In this document: positions 35,143 through 44,311 of the stretch, piece by piece
Position numbering within the stretch: the first letter of the stretch is position 1
Layout of the letters: each line of letters starts with the position of its first letter
Assembly: GCA_014360685.1 (NCBI GenBank)
Contig: JACIXB010000021.1
Span: forward strand, 248,001 to 312,000
Length of the DNA: 64,000 nucleotides
Direction: 5' to 3'
From: Actinomycetota bacterium
Lineage (GTDB): Bacteria; Actinomycetota; Geothermincolia; Geothermincolales; RBG-13-55-18
The notes under the pieces: model-generated
What the model was told of the DNA's origin: nothing
What the model saw: the letters and a program-made list of their open reading frames with translations, nothing else
The model's database searches: none
Position numbers and translations under genes: made by a program

Positions 35143-36384
35143 TCAGCGCAAGTCCTCCACCTTCACGCCCTTGACCTTGAAGTAGGCCAGGGCCAGCGCG
35201 ATGTTGGCGGCGAAGGCGCGGACCATTTCCCGGTTCCCCGGGAGACGGTATTTTAATGCCCTTGCGCCCTCTCCGTCCGCCACGCCCAGGACCACCGTGC
35301 CCACCGGTTCCTTTTCCCCTCCCGTGCCCGGGCCGGCCACCCCGGTGACGGAGAGACCCAGGTCGGAGCCCAATCTTTCCCTCACGCCCCTGGCCATGGC
35401 TTCGGCCACTTCCTCGTTCACGGCCCCTTTCTCGCGCAGCAATGCAGCATCCACGCCCAGAAGGGTCTCCTTGGCCCGGTAGCTGTAGGCCACCACCCCT
35501 CCCCGGAAATAGTCGGAGCTTCCGGGCACCCGGGTAATCCTCTCTCCGATCATCCCGCCGGTGCATGATTCGGCCACCGCGAGAGTCAACCCCCGCTTGC
35601 GCAGCTCATCCCCCAGGTTTCCTTCCAGGCTTTCCTCTCCCTCCGCCACCACCCATTCGCCCAGGGCTTCACTCACCCTCCTCCTTCCCTCTTCCACCAG
35701 GTCCGGTTCATCCCCCGCCAGCCTCACCTCGACCTGCCCGGTAAGGGCCCGGAAAGAGACCTTGAGTCCTTCGATATCCCCCAGGGCCTCGTAAACCCGC
35801 TCTCCTACCTCGGACTCCGGCCGCGCGGCCACGAGGAGCACGGCGGCGGCCGTCTCCCCTCCCGGATACCTTCCCTTGAGACGGGGGATAACCTCCTTTT
35901 CCAGCATGTCTTGCATCTCCCTGGGCACACCGGGGAGGAGGACGATGACCCTTCCGGACTCCTCGATCCACTGCCCGGGCGCCGTACCCAAGCGGGCCTG
36001 CAGCCAGTCCGCCCCCCGCACCCGATCCGCCTGCCTGGCGTTGGAGGGGGACATCTCCCTGCCCATGGAGGAGAAAAAAGAGCGCAGGTTTTCCTCTATG
36101 ACGGGATCCCTTTCCAATTCCCGCCCCAGGGCCGAGGCCACGGCCTCCCGGGTCAAGTCGTCTTGGGTGGGACCCAGGCCACCGGTAACCACGATCAAGT
36201 CGGATACCTGGAGGGCCAGGGATACGGTTTCCGAGATGATCCCCATCTCGTCCCCCACGGCGGCGCGCAGAACCACCCTCCATCCCAGGGGAAGAAGGCG
36301 GGAGGAGATGAAATCGGAGTTGGTATCCGTGACCCTGCCGTCCAGGAGCTCGTCGCCCACGACGAGGAGGGCGCAGCGTTTCAC
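35143..36384 (-). CDS. cinA: CinA family protein (NMN/pyrophosphatase domain plus nicotinamide-nucleotide amidase domain)
   Basis: CinA combines an N-terminal MoCF/COG1058 domain (1-170, VVGDELLDGRVTDTNSDF, VTGGLGPTQDDLTREA) that acts on ADP-ribose or NAD-related pyrophosphates and a C-terminal CinA domain (255-410, AVAESCTGGMIGERIT, SVTGVAGPGTGGEKEPVGTV) known as NMN deamidase. The 413 residues are the usual full length. The start is GTG with GGAGG 8 bases upstream; the pgsA stop is 4 bases before it. pgsA-cinA is a conserved pair. A link to competence exists only in some Gram-positives; no com genes or recA are here. Confidence 0.94.
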   Translation of the reverse strand: MKRCALLVVGDELLDGRVTDTNSDFISSRLLPLGWRVVLRAAVGDEMGIISETVSLALQVSDLIVVTGGLGPTQDDLTREAVASALGRELERDPVIEENLRSFFSSMGREMSPSNARQADRVRGADWLQARLGTAPGQWIEESGRVIVLLPGVPREMQDMLEKEVIPRLKGRYPGGETAAAVLLVAARPESEVGERVYEALGDIEGLKVSFRALTGQVEVRLAGDEPDLVEEGRRRVSEALGEWVVAEGEESLEGNLGDELRKRGLTLAVAESCTGGMIGERITRVPGSSDYFRGGVVAYSYRAKETLLGVDAALLREKGAVNEEVAEAMARGVRERLGSDLGLSVTGVAGPGTGGEKEPVGTVVLGVADGEGARALKYRLPGNREMVRAFAANIALALAYFKVKGVKVEDLR

Positions 36385-36388
36385 CCTC

Positions 36389-37000
36389 TCATCCTCCTTC
36401 CGCGGGCGCCAGGTAGCGCCTGGATTTCATGATGTAATCCAGGCCTGAATATAGGGTCAGGGCCACCGCCGCGGCCACCGCAGTTTGGCGCAGGGTTTCG
36501 CGTTTCTGCCCCTGCTCTCCGGTTATCACCGCCAGAAGGGCCAGAAGTTGCGAATTGGTTTTCAACTTTCCCCACATGCTCGCCGGCACCGACCCCCCGC
36601 GGGTTCCGGCGTAGACCCGGAAAAGGGTTATGAGGGCCTCCCGCCCGATGATCACCCCGGGAACCCAGCCGGCGAGGCGTCCACGCCGGGCCAGCATGAC
36701 GAAAACGGAGGAGATGCATATCTTGTCCGCGAGGGGGTCGAGGAATTGCCCCAGCCTTGTCTCCTTCCCCTGTTTTCGGGCCAGGTAACCGTCCAAGAAG
36801 TCGGTAAAGGCCGCAATGCCCAGCGCTACCGCCGCCAGGCGGTTCCTGCGCCGACTCTCCTTCAGGAGCAGGGCCACGATAAGGGGGGAGATCAGGATGC
36901 GCGAAATGGTGAGGGCATTGGGAAGGTTCCAACCATTCGCCGAGGAATTGCCCTCTTCCCCATCCCCAATGTCAACCACCGGTACGGACAAGAAAACCAT
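36389..37000 (-). CDS. pgsA: CDP-diacylglycerol-glycerol-3-phosphate 3-phosphatidyltransferase
   Basis: PgsA makes phosphatidylglycerol phosphate in the membrane. The 203 residues contain the CDP-alcohol phosphotransferase motif DG-x2-AR-x8-G-x3-D-x3-D in DFLDGYLARKQGKE and GQFLDPLAD near 68-93, preceded by NLPNALTISRILI, with about five hydrophobic helices. The ATG at 37000 leaves about 24 residues before the usual family start; no later ATG or GTG fits. The order rimO-pgsA-cinA is conserved. Confidence 0.93.
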   Translation of the reverse strand: MVFLSVPVVDIGDGEEGNSSANGWNLPNALTISRILISPLIVALLLKESRRRNRLAAVALGIAAFTDFLDGYLARKQGKETRLGQFLDPLADKICISSVFVMLARRGRLAGWVPGVIIGREALITLFRVYAGTRGGSVPASMWGKLKTNSQLLALLAVITGEQGQKRETLRQTAVAAAVALTLYSGLDYIMKSRRYLAPAEGG

Positions 37001-37158
37001 CCTTTCGCCGGGAAATCCGTTTTTCTCGCTCGACCCAACGTACCGTGAACCATCCCCGGCATATCCTCGCCGGTAGCCGGGTTTTCATCCCCGACTCCGG
37101 GCGCGGGGCCTTTGTCAGCCGGCGGAGCGACCCATACCGCTTGGCCCACCTTCTTTAT

Positions 37159-38511
37159 TTACGGAGTGCATCGGCGACCCGTTTTTCGAATCCTTTTCAG
37201 GGGTACGGCGACCACGTCGACGCCCTCCGCCGCGGTCACCCTCACCTCGCACCATTGGCCCGACCTAAGGTCATCCCCGTGAGGGATGAAAATGACCCCG
37301 TCCACCTCGGGCGCCTCGCGGTAGGAGCGGGCTTCCCAGAATCCGGGTGCCTCGTCGCTCTTCTCCTCTACCAGCACCCTAAGGTCCTTGCCCACCAAAT
37401 GCTCGGCTTTCTCCCTCATTATCTCTTCCTGGAGAAGGCAAAGCCCGCGCAGGCGATTATTCTTCACCCTCCGGGAAGAACCCTCTCCAAGTCTATAAGC
37501 CGGCGTGCCTTCTTCCTGAGAATAGCCAAAAAGACCAAGCCAGTCAAAGCGCGCCTCCTCCACGAAACGGTACAGTCGCCGGAAGGACGAGGCATCCTCG
37601 CCGGGAAACCCGACCATGAAGGTGGCCCTCAACGCCGCTTCCGGGAAAGCCCGGCGCACTTCTCTCACCAATCCGCGGCAGGAATGGAGGTCTCCTTTTC
37701 TGCCCATGGCCCCGAGCACGGCCGGATCCACGTGCTGGAAAGGAATATCGAAGTAGGGGTAGATCTTGGGATGGTCCATGGCTTCCAGGAGCGGCTCGTC
37801 CACGCCCTCGGGATGCATGTACATGATCCTGATGCGGAAATCCCCCTCCAGCCCGGACAGTTCCCTTAAAAGAGAGGGGAGGCGGCTCTTGCCTCCCCCC
37901 TCCCTGCCGTAGGAAGTGGTATCCTGTCCCACCAGTATTATCTCCCGCGCTCCCCGGCGGATAAAGAAAGAGGCTTCTCCGGCTATCTCCTCCTCGGGGC
38001 GGGACAGGAGGGGGCCCCTTATGCGCGGTATGGTGCAGTAGGCGCAACGGCGGTTACATCCCTCGCTCACCTTGAGGTACACGTAACCCTTGTGCAGGGT
38101 GGAGGAAAAACGGCGTGCCGCTCCCCGCGGCGATCTCCCCTCGCGTCCCCGGTACCCATGGATCACGGAAATCAGCTCCGGGTATTCGGCCGGGGAGATG
38201 AACAGGTCCACCTCCGGGAACAGCTCGGCCAGCGTCTCTTTTCCGTAGCGTGACACCAGGCAACCCGCCACCACCATGCGGCTTTCCGGTCCGCGGACTT
38301 CCGCCAGCTCCAGGACCGACTCCACGGATTCTTCAACCGCGGGGACGATGAAGGAACAGGTGTTCACGATCACCAGGTCGGCCCGGGTGGGGTCATCCAG
38401 GGATTTCCACCCGGCTCTCAGCAACATGCCGGCCAGGCAATCCGAGTCCACCTGGTTCTTGGGACATCCCAGGGTGGTCAAATGGAAATACTTGCCGCCG
38501 TCCGCTGCCAT
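37159..38511 (-). CDS. rimO: ribosomal protein S12 methylthiotransferase RimO
   Basis: RimO methylthiolates an aspartate of ribosomal protein S12. The 450 residues start MAADGGKYFHLTTLGCPKNQ with VDSD, the LGCPKN signature that separates RimO from MiaB and MtaB. Further cluster cysteines are in VNTCSFI and VAGCLVSRYG, the radical-SAM motif is CNRRCAYC near 155, and a TRAM domain ends the protein. I chose the ATG at 38511; the frame is open to 38571 but only a TTG lies there. It follows ftsK and a small gene and precedes pgsA. Confidence 0.95.
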   Translation of the reverse strand: MAADGGKYFHLTTLGCPKNQVDSDCLAGMLLRAGWKSLDDPTRADLVIVNTCSFIVPAVEESVESVLELAEVRGPESRMVVAGCLVSRYGKETLAELFPEVDLFISPAEYPELISVIHGYRGREGRSPRGAARRFSSTLHKGYVYLKVSEGCNRRCAYCTIPRIRGPLLSRPEEEIAGEASFFIRRGAREIILVGQDTTSYGREGGGKSRLPSLLRELSGLEGDFRIRIMYMHPEGVDEPLLEAMDHPKIYPYFDIPFQHVDPAVLGAMGRKGDLHSCRGLVREVRRAFPEAALRATFMVGFPGEDASSFRRLYRFVEEARFDWLGLFGYSQEEGTPAYRLGEGSSRRVKNNRLRGLCLLQEEIMREKAEHLVGKDLRVLVEEKSDEAPGFWEARSYREAPEVDGVIFIPHGDDLRSGQWCEVRVTAAEGVDVVAVPLKRIRKTGRRCTP

Positions 38512-38541
38512 GATTCTCACCAGGGCGGGGATTCCGGGGGT

Positions 38542-38571
38542 AATATCCCATCTTCTTTCCCCGGAGGTCAA
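38542..38571 (-). promoter_or_regulatory. candidate rimO promoter
   Basis: TTGACC (38571-38566), an 18-base spacer and GATATT (38547-38542) on the minus strand match 5 of 6 and 4 of 6 consensus bases. The start would be about 24 bases before rimO. The 248 bases between rimO and the small gene at 38760 hold no other gene. Confidence 0.3.
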
Positions 38572-38759
38572 GACGTCGACCCGACCTTCGCTTACCTCAC
38601 CGGAAGCGGTAGGCGATAGGTCTCGTGCGCGTGGTCAACCCCGTTTCCCGGAGAGCGATGCTCCCTCCGCGGCAAGAAGACGAAAAGAACCGCTTTGCGT
38701 TGTAGAAGCACGTGGACCAGGTTAAATACGAAGGATGCGTTTCCGTCGTTTCCCGAAGG

Positions 38760-38993
38760 CTAAGCCTTGATGGACCTGATCTTCTCGGCTACCCCGCTCC
38801 CCACTTCTTTGCCCGAAAAAAAGGAAACCGACTTCTCGATCTTCTCCGCCAGCAACGGTAGATGGTCGACGGTGAGTTCATCCGGCGTGGTCCCGATCAG
38901 CTCGCAGTTCTTTTTTACCGTGGCCTTGGCTATGAAATCGCCTACCGCCGCCGCCAGTATCTTTTCCACCTCCATAGCCAGCTTGTTGGCCAA
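38760..38993 (-). CDS. small hypothetical protein between ftsK and rimO
   Basis: I do not recognise this protein. From a TTG at 38993, preceded by GGGAGG five bases upstream, it gives 77 residues; the frame is open further up to 39074. The N-terminal half is helical (ANKLAMEVEKILAAAVGDFIAKATVKKNCE), followed by TPDELTVDHLPLLAEKIEKS and a short helical tail; there is no signal peptide or membrane segment. A TATAAT lies 81 bases upstream, so it may be transcribed on its own. It resembles small helical proteins of the KaiB-unrelated, uncharacterised kind. Its place between ftsK and rimO is the only context. Confidence 0.6.
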   Translation of the reverse strand: MANKLAMEVEKILAAAVGDFIAKATVKKNCELIGTTPDELTVDHLPLLAEKIEKSVSFFSGKEVGSGVAEKIRSIKA

Positions 38994-39073
38994 CTCACCC
39001 TCCCGTTGCCCCTTCAAGAATCGCGCCGAGCCCGCTAAGTCTCCGGGGTAGAAAGACCACGCGGTCCTTATCA

Positions 39074-39104
39074 ATTATAGCAAACCTATCAATGGGGCCT
39101 TCAA
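39074..39104 (-). promoter_or_regulatory. candidate promoter of the small gene at 38760
   Basis: A perfect TATAAT (39079-39074) with TTGAAG 19 bases further upstream lies on the minus strand. The spacer is long. The start would be near 39067, about 74 bases before the TTG start codon. The rest of the 355-base gap up to ftsK shows no gene. Confidence 0.4.
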
Positions 39105-39348
39105 CACCCCCCTTGAGCGTCCCTTGCTGCTTCCAGAAGGGTCATACTCGGCGTTTTCAATAGAATTCTGTTCCCCCTGTAAGGCGACCTTAAACCATTT
39201 CACCCCTATCCGTCCTTCCCCTCCGAAGGCCCCGCGCGTTTCCATCTTCTTGTCCAGTGGTCCCGCCGCCCGGCCGCGACGCGTTTGCGGGCTTCGCTCC
39301 CTCGAGGCATGGGAGATATTGGTTATCCGGTTCCGGTATCGGGAAAGG

Positions 39349-41709
39349 TTAGGCGTTCCCGCTTGCCGTGGAAGCCCCGTTTCCCGTTTCCCGCGCCTTT
39401 TTTTTGCGCGCCTTCATCTCTTCCAACTCCTCCTCGGTCATCAGGACCACCCGCGGCTTGCTGCCCTCGAAACCACCCACGATGCCCATGTCCTCCATGA
39501 TATCCACCAGGCGCGCGGCACGGGCGTAACCCACTCGAAGCTTCCTTTGCAGCAGCGAGGCGGAGGCCACCCCGGAGCGCACCACGATCTCGATGGCCTC
39601 GTCCAGAAGCTCATCCTCGTGTTCTTTCTCTCTCTTCTCCCCTCCCGCCTCCTCCAGGATATCCTGGCGGTATTCGGCCCTTCTCTGGCGCTTTATGTAC
39701 CCGGTGATGGCGGCGATCTCCCTCTCCGAGACGTAGGCGCCTTGGACCCGTAACGGCCTGGAGGTACCGGCGGGTAAAAAGAGCATGTCGCCGTGCCCCA
39801 CGAGTTTCTCGGCCCCTCCCACGTCCAGGATGACCCTTGAATCCGCCTGGCTGGCCACGGTGAAGGCGATGCGCGAGGGCATATTGGCCTTGATCAGGCC
39901 GGTCACCACGTCAACCGACGGACGCTGCGTGGCCACCACGAGGTGGATACCCACCGCCCTGGCCATCTGGGCGATGCGGGCGATGGAGTCCTCGACCTCC
40001 GCCGGGGCGACCATCATGAGGTCCGCGAGCTCGTCTATGACCACCAGTATGTAGGGCATGGCCGGAAAAAGCGGCTCGCCGTTCTCGTCCTTTTCCCCGC
40101 CCAGCCCTTCCTTCAACGCCGCGAGGTAGGCCACGATGTTCTTCACTCCCGCTCTGGATAACACCTGGTAACGGTATTCCATTTCCCTCACTACCCAGGC
40201 CAGGGCGCCGGAGGCTTTCTTGGGATCGGTTATAACCGGCGTCAGCAGGTGCGGTATGCCGTTGAAATGGCTTAACTCCACGTACTTGGGATCCACGAGC
40301 AGCATGCGTACCTCCCCGGGCGAGGCGATCATGAGAACGGAGGCGATTATGGTGTTGATGCAACAGCTCTTTCCGGTCCCCGTGGCCCCGGCCATCAAAA
40401 GATGGGGCATGTCCCGCAGGTCGATGAGCACCGGGTGCCCGGAGACGTCCATGCCCAGCCCCACCATGAGCGGGGATTCCGGCTTCCCGGCCCGGGGTGC
40501 GGAAAGGATATCGCCCAGCGTCACCAGGTCGCGTTCCCGGTTGGGGATCTCGATCCCTATGGCCGATTTTCCGGGTATGGGGGTGATGATACGTATGTCC
40601 GGGGAGGCCATGGCATAGGCGATGTCGTCGCTGAGGTTGATGACGCGGTTCACCTTCACTCCGGAACCCAGCTCCACCTCGAAACGGGTCACCGTGGGGC
40701 CCCGCGTAACCCGGGTCACCGCGGCATCCACGCCGAAGTCCCGCAGGGTACGCTCCAGAATGGCTATGCTCTCGTTCACGCTCTTGTGAGAGATGGCCGA
40801 CCTCTCCGAGCGCACCAGGAGCCCCAGCGGCGGCAGCCGGTAGGGCTTCCCGGGCTCCTCCTTTACCCGAAGGGCTACCTGGCCGTCCTCCTCTATCACC
40901 AGCGGGGGTGGGGATACCTTGTCCGGACGCGGCCTTGGGGGGCTGACCCCGCCGGCAAGAGGCTCCTCCGCCGTACCCACTTGTACCCGTTCCGGGACCT
41001 CGCCTTCCATCCCCTCCTTGGCCCGCGGCGGCGCCGTTTTTCCCTTTTCCCGGCCCCTCTTCTGGAGGGCCGACCTTCTCATCTTCCTGGCCTCCAGCCT
41101 CTTCTCCACCCTCTCCTGCAGATACTGGGACAGGGTGAGGCCGGTGAGGAGAAGGAATCCCACCATGGCCATCCCCACCAGCAGGACGTAGGCTCCCGTC
41201 CGGCTCAACAACTTTACCAGCGGCCACGCGATGGCCGCGCCCACCACTCCCCCGCCGCGAAAGAGGTTGTCCAGGACGAACATCTCCTCCGGACCGCCCA
41301 CCCGGAGGTGGCAGAGGGCGCAGGCCCCCAGGAGCAAGACCGAGGCCCCCGCCACTTCCACCCACGTCAACCTCCATTTTCCCTGCCTCGCCCTCTCCAT
41401 ATCCCCCATCCTCCCGAGCAACAGGGCGAGGCCCACTCCGGCCACCAGGAAGGGCACCGGAAAACGGAGGTAACCCAGGAGGTAGGAAAAGAACCACTCC
41501 AGGCCCCTCCCCACCGGTCCCAGGGCGGAAAGGAAGGCCAGGAGGAGAAGGATGCCCACCACCACCAGCGATACACCGTAGATCTCCCGCAGGTTCCGGG
41601 GCAGCCCCTGTCGACGAGAGCCCTTTTCCGGGACTCTCCGAGAAGAGGGCTTTCTGGTCCCGGTGCTCCCTCGCTTACCCTTATCTCTTCCTTTCGGCGA
41701 ACCCGGCAC
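39349..41709 (-). CDS. ftsK: DNA translocase FtsK/SpoIIIE
   Basis: FtsK pumps chromosomal DNA through the division septum. The 786 residues have a basic N-terminus, four transmembrane helices at about 45-205, a Pro/Lys-rich linker at about 220-310, the alpha/beta motor domain from about 325 with Walker A GATGTGKS near 440 and Walker B ILVVIDELADLMM near 553, and a C-terminal winged-helix gamma domain at about 715-770 (SLLQRKLRVGYARAARL) that reads polar KOPS sequences. Length is typical for the short SpoIIIE-like forms. dapB lies upstream. Confidence 0.96.
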   Translation of the reverse strand: MPGSPKGRDKGKRGSTGTRKPSSRRVPEKGSRRQGLPRNLREIYGVSLVVVGILLLLAFLSALGPVGRGLEWFFSYLLGYLRFPVPFLVAGVGLALLLGRMGDMERARQGKWRLTWVEVAGASVLLLGACALCHLRVGGPEEMFVLDNLFRGGGVVGAAIAWPLVKLLSRTGAYVLLVGMAMVGFLLLTGLTLSQYLQERVEKRLEARKMRRSALQKRGREKGKTAPPRAKEGMEGEVPERVQVGTAEEPLAGGVSPPRPRPDKVSPPPLVIEEDGQVALRVKEEPGKPYRLPPLGLLVRSERSAISHKSVNESIAILERTLRDFGVDAAVTRVTRGPTVTRFEVELGSGVKVNRVINLSDDIAYAMASPDIRIITPIPGKSAIGIEIPNRERDLVTLGDILSAPRAGKPESPLMVGLGMDVSGHPVLIDLRDMPHLLMAGATGTGKSCCINTIIASVLMIASPGEVRMLLVDPKYVELSHFNGIPHLLTPVITDPKKASGALAWVVREMEYRYQVLSRAGVKNIVAYLAALKEGLGGEKDENGEPLFPAMPYILVVIDELADLMMVAPAEVEDSIARIAQMARAVGIHLVVATQRPSVDVVTGLIKANMPSRIAFTVASQADSRVILDVGGAEKLVGHGDMLFLPAGTSRPLRVQGAYVSEREIAAITGYIKRQRRAEYRQDILEEAGGEKREKEHEDELLDEAIEIVVRSGVASASLLQRKLRVGYARAARLVDIMEDMGIVGGFEGSKPRVVLMTEEELEEMKARKKKARETGNGASTASGNA

Positions 41710-42083
41710 TTCTCACCTCCGCCCCGGGTGAAGGGCCTCTCCCATGGTCCTCGGTGACCTATTCCCGCCCCCCCGGCTTTTTAAAATATCTTCCACCAGA
41801 GACACCTACATACCTCCGTTGGATATCGCGTGACAAGTGAAGCCGGAGTTTCCTCGATTTTCCATTATGGCCCGCGCCGGGAAGGGGATTCCCACGACCA
41901 CCGGCTTTCTTCTCCCCCACTCGGGCCGGCCGGGCAACGTGTTCAGGGCCGAAGACCAGCGGTTGGGCGGGTTACCGGCTTATCCCATCCCAACAACCCC
42001 TATCGGATTCCCGCCGTCCATATTAATCCCCCGCCCGGAATGGCCCGTTATCGCTTGACGACCGCGGCCGCCACCGCAGTTCC
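41710..42083. other. intergenic region between dapB and ftsK, no gene seen
   Basis: The 374 bases contain an AT-rich block near 41780-41800 that might hold the ftsK promoter, but no hexamer pair is convincing. Small open frames show no family motif. I see no terminator with a T-run after dapB. Confidence 0.45.
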
Positions 42084-42860
42084 TTACAGGTCCATGACCT
42101 TTTCCAGCCCCAGGACCAGGCCGGTTAGGCCTGTCACCCGTCGCACGGCCAAGAGTACACCGGGCATGAAAGAGGACCGGTCAAGGGAATCGTGGCGTAT
42201 GGTGAGCACCTGGCCTTTCCCGCCGAAGATGACCTCCTGATGGGCCACCAGCCCGGGAAGGCGCACGGAATGGATGTGGATCCCTCCCATGGTTAACCCC
42301 CGCGGGCCTTCTTCCCTCTCCTCGGCTTCCTCTACGCCGCATTCCCCGAGTATCAGGCGCGCGGTGTTGCGGGCGGTGCCGGAGGGGGCGTCGATCTTGG
42401 CCGGGTGGTGGAGTTCCACTATCTCGCACGCCTCCATGTACCGGGCGGCGCGCCTGGCGAAATCCATCATCAGCACGGCGCCCACGGCGAAATTGGGGGC
42501 CACCAGGCACGCTACGCCTCCCTCCACCGCCGCCCGTCCCAGCTCCTCCAAGTCCCGCGCGGAAAGACCTGTGGTCCCCACCACGCAGTGAATGCCTTTC
42601 CTCAATACCCGTGGAAGGTTGACGCGGGCCGCTTTCGCCAGGGTGAAATCCACCATCACCTCCACCCTGGCCTCCGCCATGGCCAGAACGTCGTCCCGCA
42701 CCACCAGATCGTTGTCCACGTCGGGGACCAGTTCCGAGAGCTTCTTTCCGGCGTAGGCCGGGTCCACGGCGCAGGCCAGACGGAGGTCCTTTTCCGCGCT
42801 CACCGCCCGACAGACCTCCTTCCCCATGCGGCCCCCGGCTCCACACACGCCCACGTTCAT
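42084..42860 (-). CDS. dapB: 4-hydroxy-tetrahydrodipicolinate reductase
   Basis: DapB reduces the dipicolinate precursor in lysine and diaminopimelate synthesis. The 258 residues begin with the nucleotide-binding loop VGVCGAGGRMGKEV, then VDFTLAKA near 71, VGTTGLS near 94, APNFAVGAVLM near 121-131, the catalytic motif ELHHPAKIDAPSGTA near 148-162 and HSVRLPGLVAHQEVIFG. All match the family. dapA is not adjacent in this window. Upstream, 169 bases separate it from the M16 peptidase. Confidence 0.96.
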   Translation of the reverse strand: MNVGVCGAGGRMGKEVCRAVSAEKDLRLACAVDPAYAGKKLSELVPDVDNDLVVRDDVLAMAEARVEVMVDFTLAKAARVNLPRVLRKGIHCVVGTTGLSARDLEELGRAAVEGGVACLVAPNFAVGAVLMMDFARRAARYMEACEIVELHHPAKIDAPSGTARNTARLILGECGVEEAEEREEGPRGLTMGGIHIHSVRLPGLVAHQEVIFGGKGQVLTIRHDSLDRSSFMPGVLLAVRRVTGLTGLVLGLEKVMDL

Positions 42861-43029
42861 CTCCCATCCTCCCCGTGAAGGTCGAAGGCTTTACCCGATC
42901 CAACCATATTTCAGGCGAAGTCCGACGTTTTCTCCTCCGCCGCTCCCCTTATTAAGGTAATCACCCCTCTCAGGTCACACCCCGTGGGGACTCCGGCCCC
43001 TATCCTCGAGCAGGCCTCCTCCCCTGCGT

Positions 43030-44295
43030 TCAGAAAAGGTGGGCTTGGAATTCGCGATCTCCGAAGGGCCCGATGATCACGGCCACCAGTCGCCGTGGTC
43101 CGAAGAGCTCGTGGGCCAGCCTCTGCACGTCGTCCACGCCAACCCCTTCCACCCTCCGCAGCAGTTCGTCCAATTCCAGTATCTCGCCCCCGCTTACCTC
43201 CGCCTTGCCCAGGCGGGTCATGCGGCTTCCGCTGTCCTCCAGGCTGAGGACCAGGCTTCCCTTGATGTGTCCCTTGGCCCTCTCCACCTCTTCCGCGGTG
43301 ACCCCCTTCTCCAGCAGGAGGTCTATCTCCTCCTTGATAAGATCCATAACCGCGGGGGCGTTCTCCGGGCTGGTGCCCGCGTATATCGCCACCAGCCCCG
43401 TCTCCACGAACATGGAATGGTAGGAGAAGATGGAGTACACCAGCGACCTCTCCTCCCTTATCTTCTGGAAAAGCCTGGAACTCATGCCCCCGCCCAGGAT
43501 GTTGTCCAGGACGGCCAGGGTGAAGCGGGCCGGGTGCCTCCTGGGCAGTCCCTGCGTCCCAATCACTATGTGGGCCTGCTCCGTGGGGCGGTCGTATACC
43601 ACGGTATGGGGCCTTATCTCCGGGACCACGCAATGGCGGGAATGCCGGCCGCGCCCCCCGTCCACGGACATCAACCTCTCCACCATCTCCACGATGTTTT
43701 CGTGTTCCACGTTCCCGGCCACGGCCACCACGATGTTCTCCGGGTGATAATACCTGGCGAAGAAATCCCTGATGTCCCCGCTCTGCAGGGTCCGGACGAC
43801 GTTCTGGCTGCCGAGGACGCTCTGCCCCAGGGGATGGGATTCCCACAGCGCGGATATGAAAAGGTCGTGGATGATGTCGTCCGGGGAATCCTCGTGCATG
43901 GCGATTTCTTCCAATATGACCTTTCGCTCCGCGTCCACATCGCGAGGGGAGAGCCGCGAGTTCAGGAGCATGTCCACCATGATGTCCATGGCCTGCCCCA
44001 GGTTCTCGTCCAATACCTTGGCGTAATAACAGGTGTATTCCTTGGCCGAGAAGGCGTTGAGCTCGCCCCCCATGGCGTCGAATTCCTCGGCTATGCGCCT
44101 CGCTGAGCGTTTCTCGGTGCCCTTGAAGAGGAGATGCTCGATGAAATGGCTGATCCCCGAAAGTTCCTGTGGTTCATCCCTGGATCCCACACCCACCCAG
44201 AAGCCGGTGGTCACGCTTCGCAGGTGGGGCATCTTCTCGGTGAGGATGCGTATGCCGTTGGCGTTCTCCGTGCGCAGGTATCCGGTTCCCCTCAT
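43030..44295 (-). CDS. M16 family zinc peptidase (PqqL/mitochondrial processing peptidase-like)
   Basis: The 421-residue protein has the inverted zinc motif HFIEH (His50, Glu53, His54) in GISHFIEHLLFKGT, the downstream region ELNAFSAKEYTCYYAKV, and the third ligand Glu in the segment KVILEEIAMHEDSPDD near 128. The C-terminal half is the non-catalytic M16C domain. This length and its place directly after pnp match YmxG of Bacillus. It has no signal peptide, so it acts in the cytosol. It starts 16 bases after the pnp stop; the substrate is not known. Confidence 0.93.
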   Translation of the reverse strand: MRGTGYLRTENANGIRILTEKMPHLRSVTTGFWVGVGSRDEPQELSGISHFIEHLLFKGTEKRSARRIAEEFDAMGGELNAFSAKEYTCYYAKVLDENLGQAMDIMVDMLLNSRLSPRDVDAERKVILEEIAMHEDSPDDIIHDLFISALWESHPLGQSVLGSQNVVRTLQSGDIRDFFARYYHPENIVVAVAGNVEHENIVEMVERLMSVDGGRGRHSRHCVVPEIRPHTVVYDRPTEQAHIVIGTQGLPRRHPARFTLAVLDNILGGGMSSRLFQKIREERSLVYSIFSYHSMFVETGLVAIYAGTSPENAPAVMDLIKEEIDLLLEKGVTAEEVERAKGHIKGSLVLSLEDSGSRMTRLGKAEVSGGEILELDELLRRVEGVGVDDVQRLAHELFGPRRLVAVIIGPFGDREFQAHLF

Positions 44296-44311
44296 GTGGG
44301 TAGAGGTCCCC

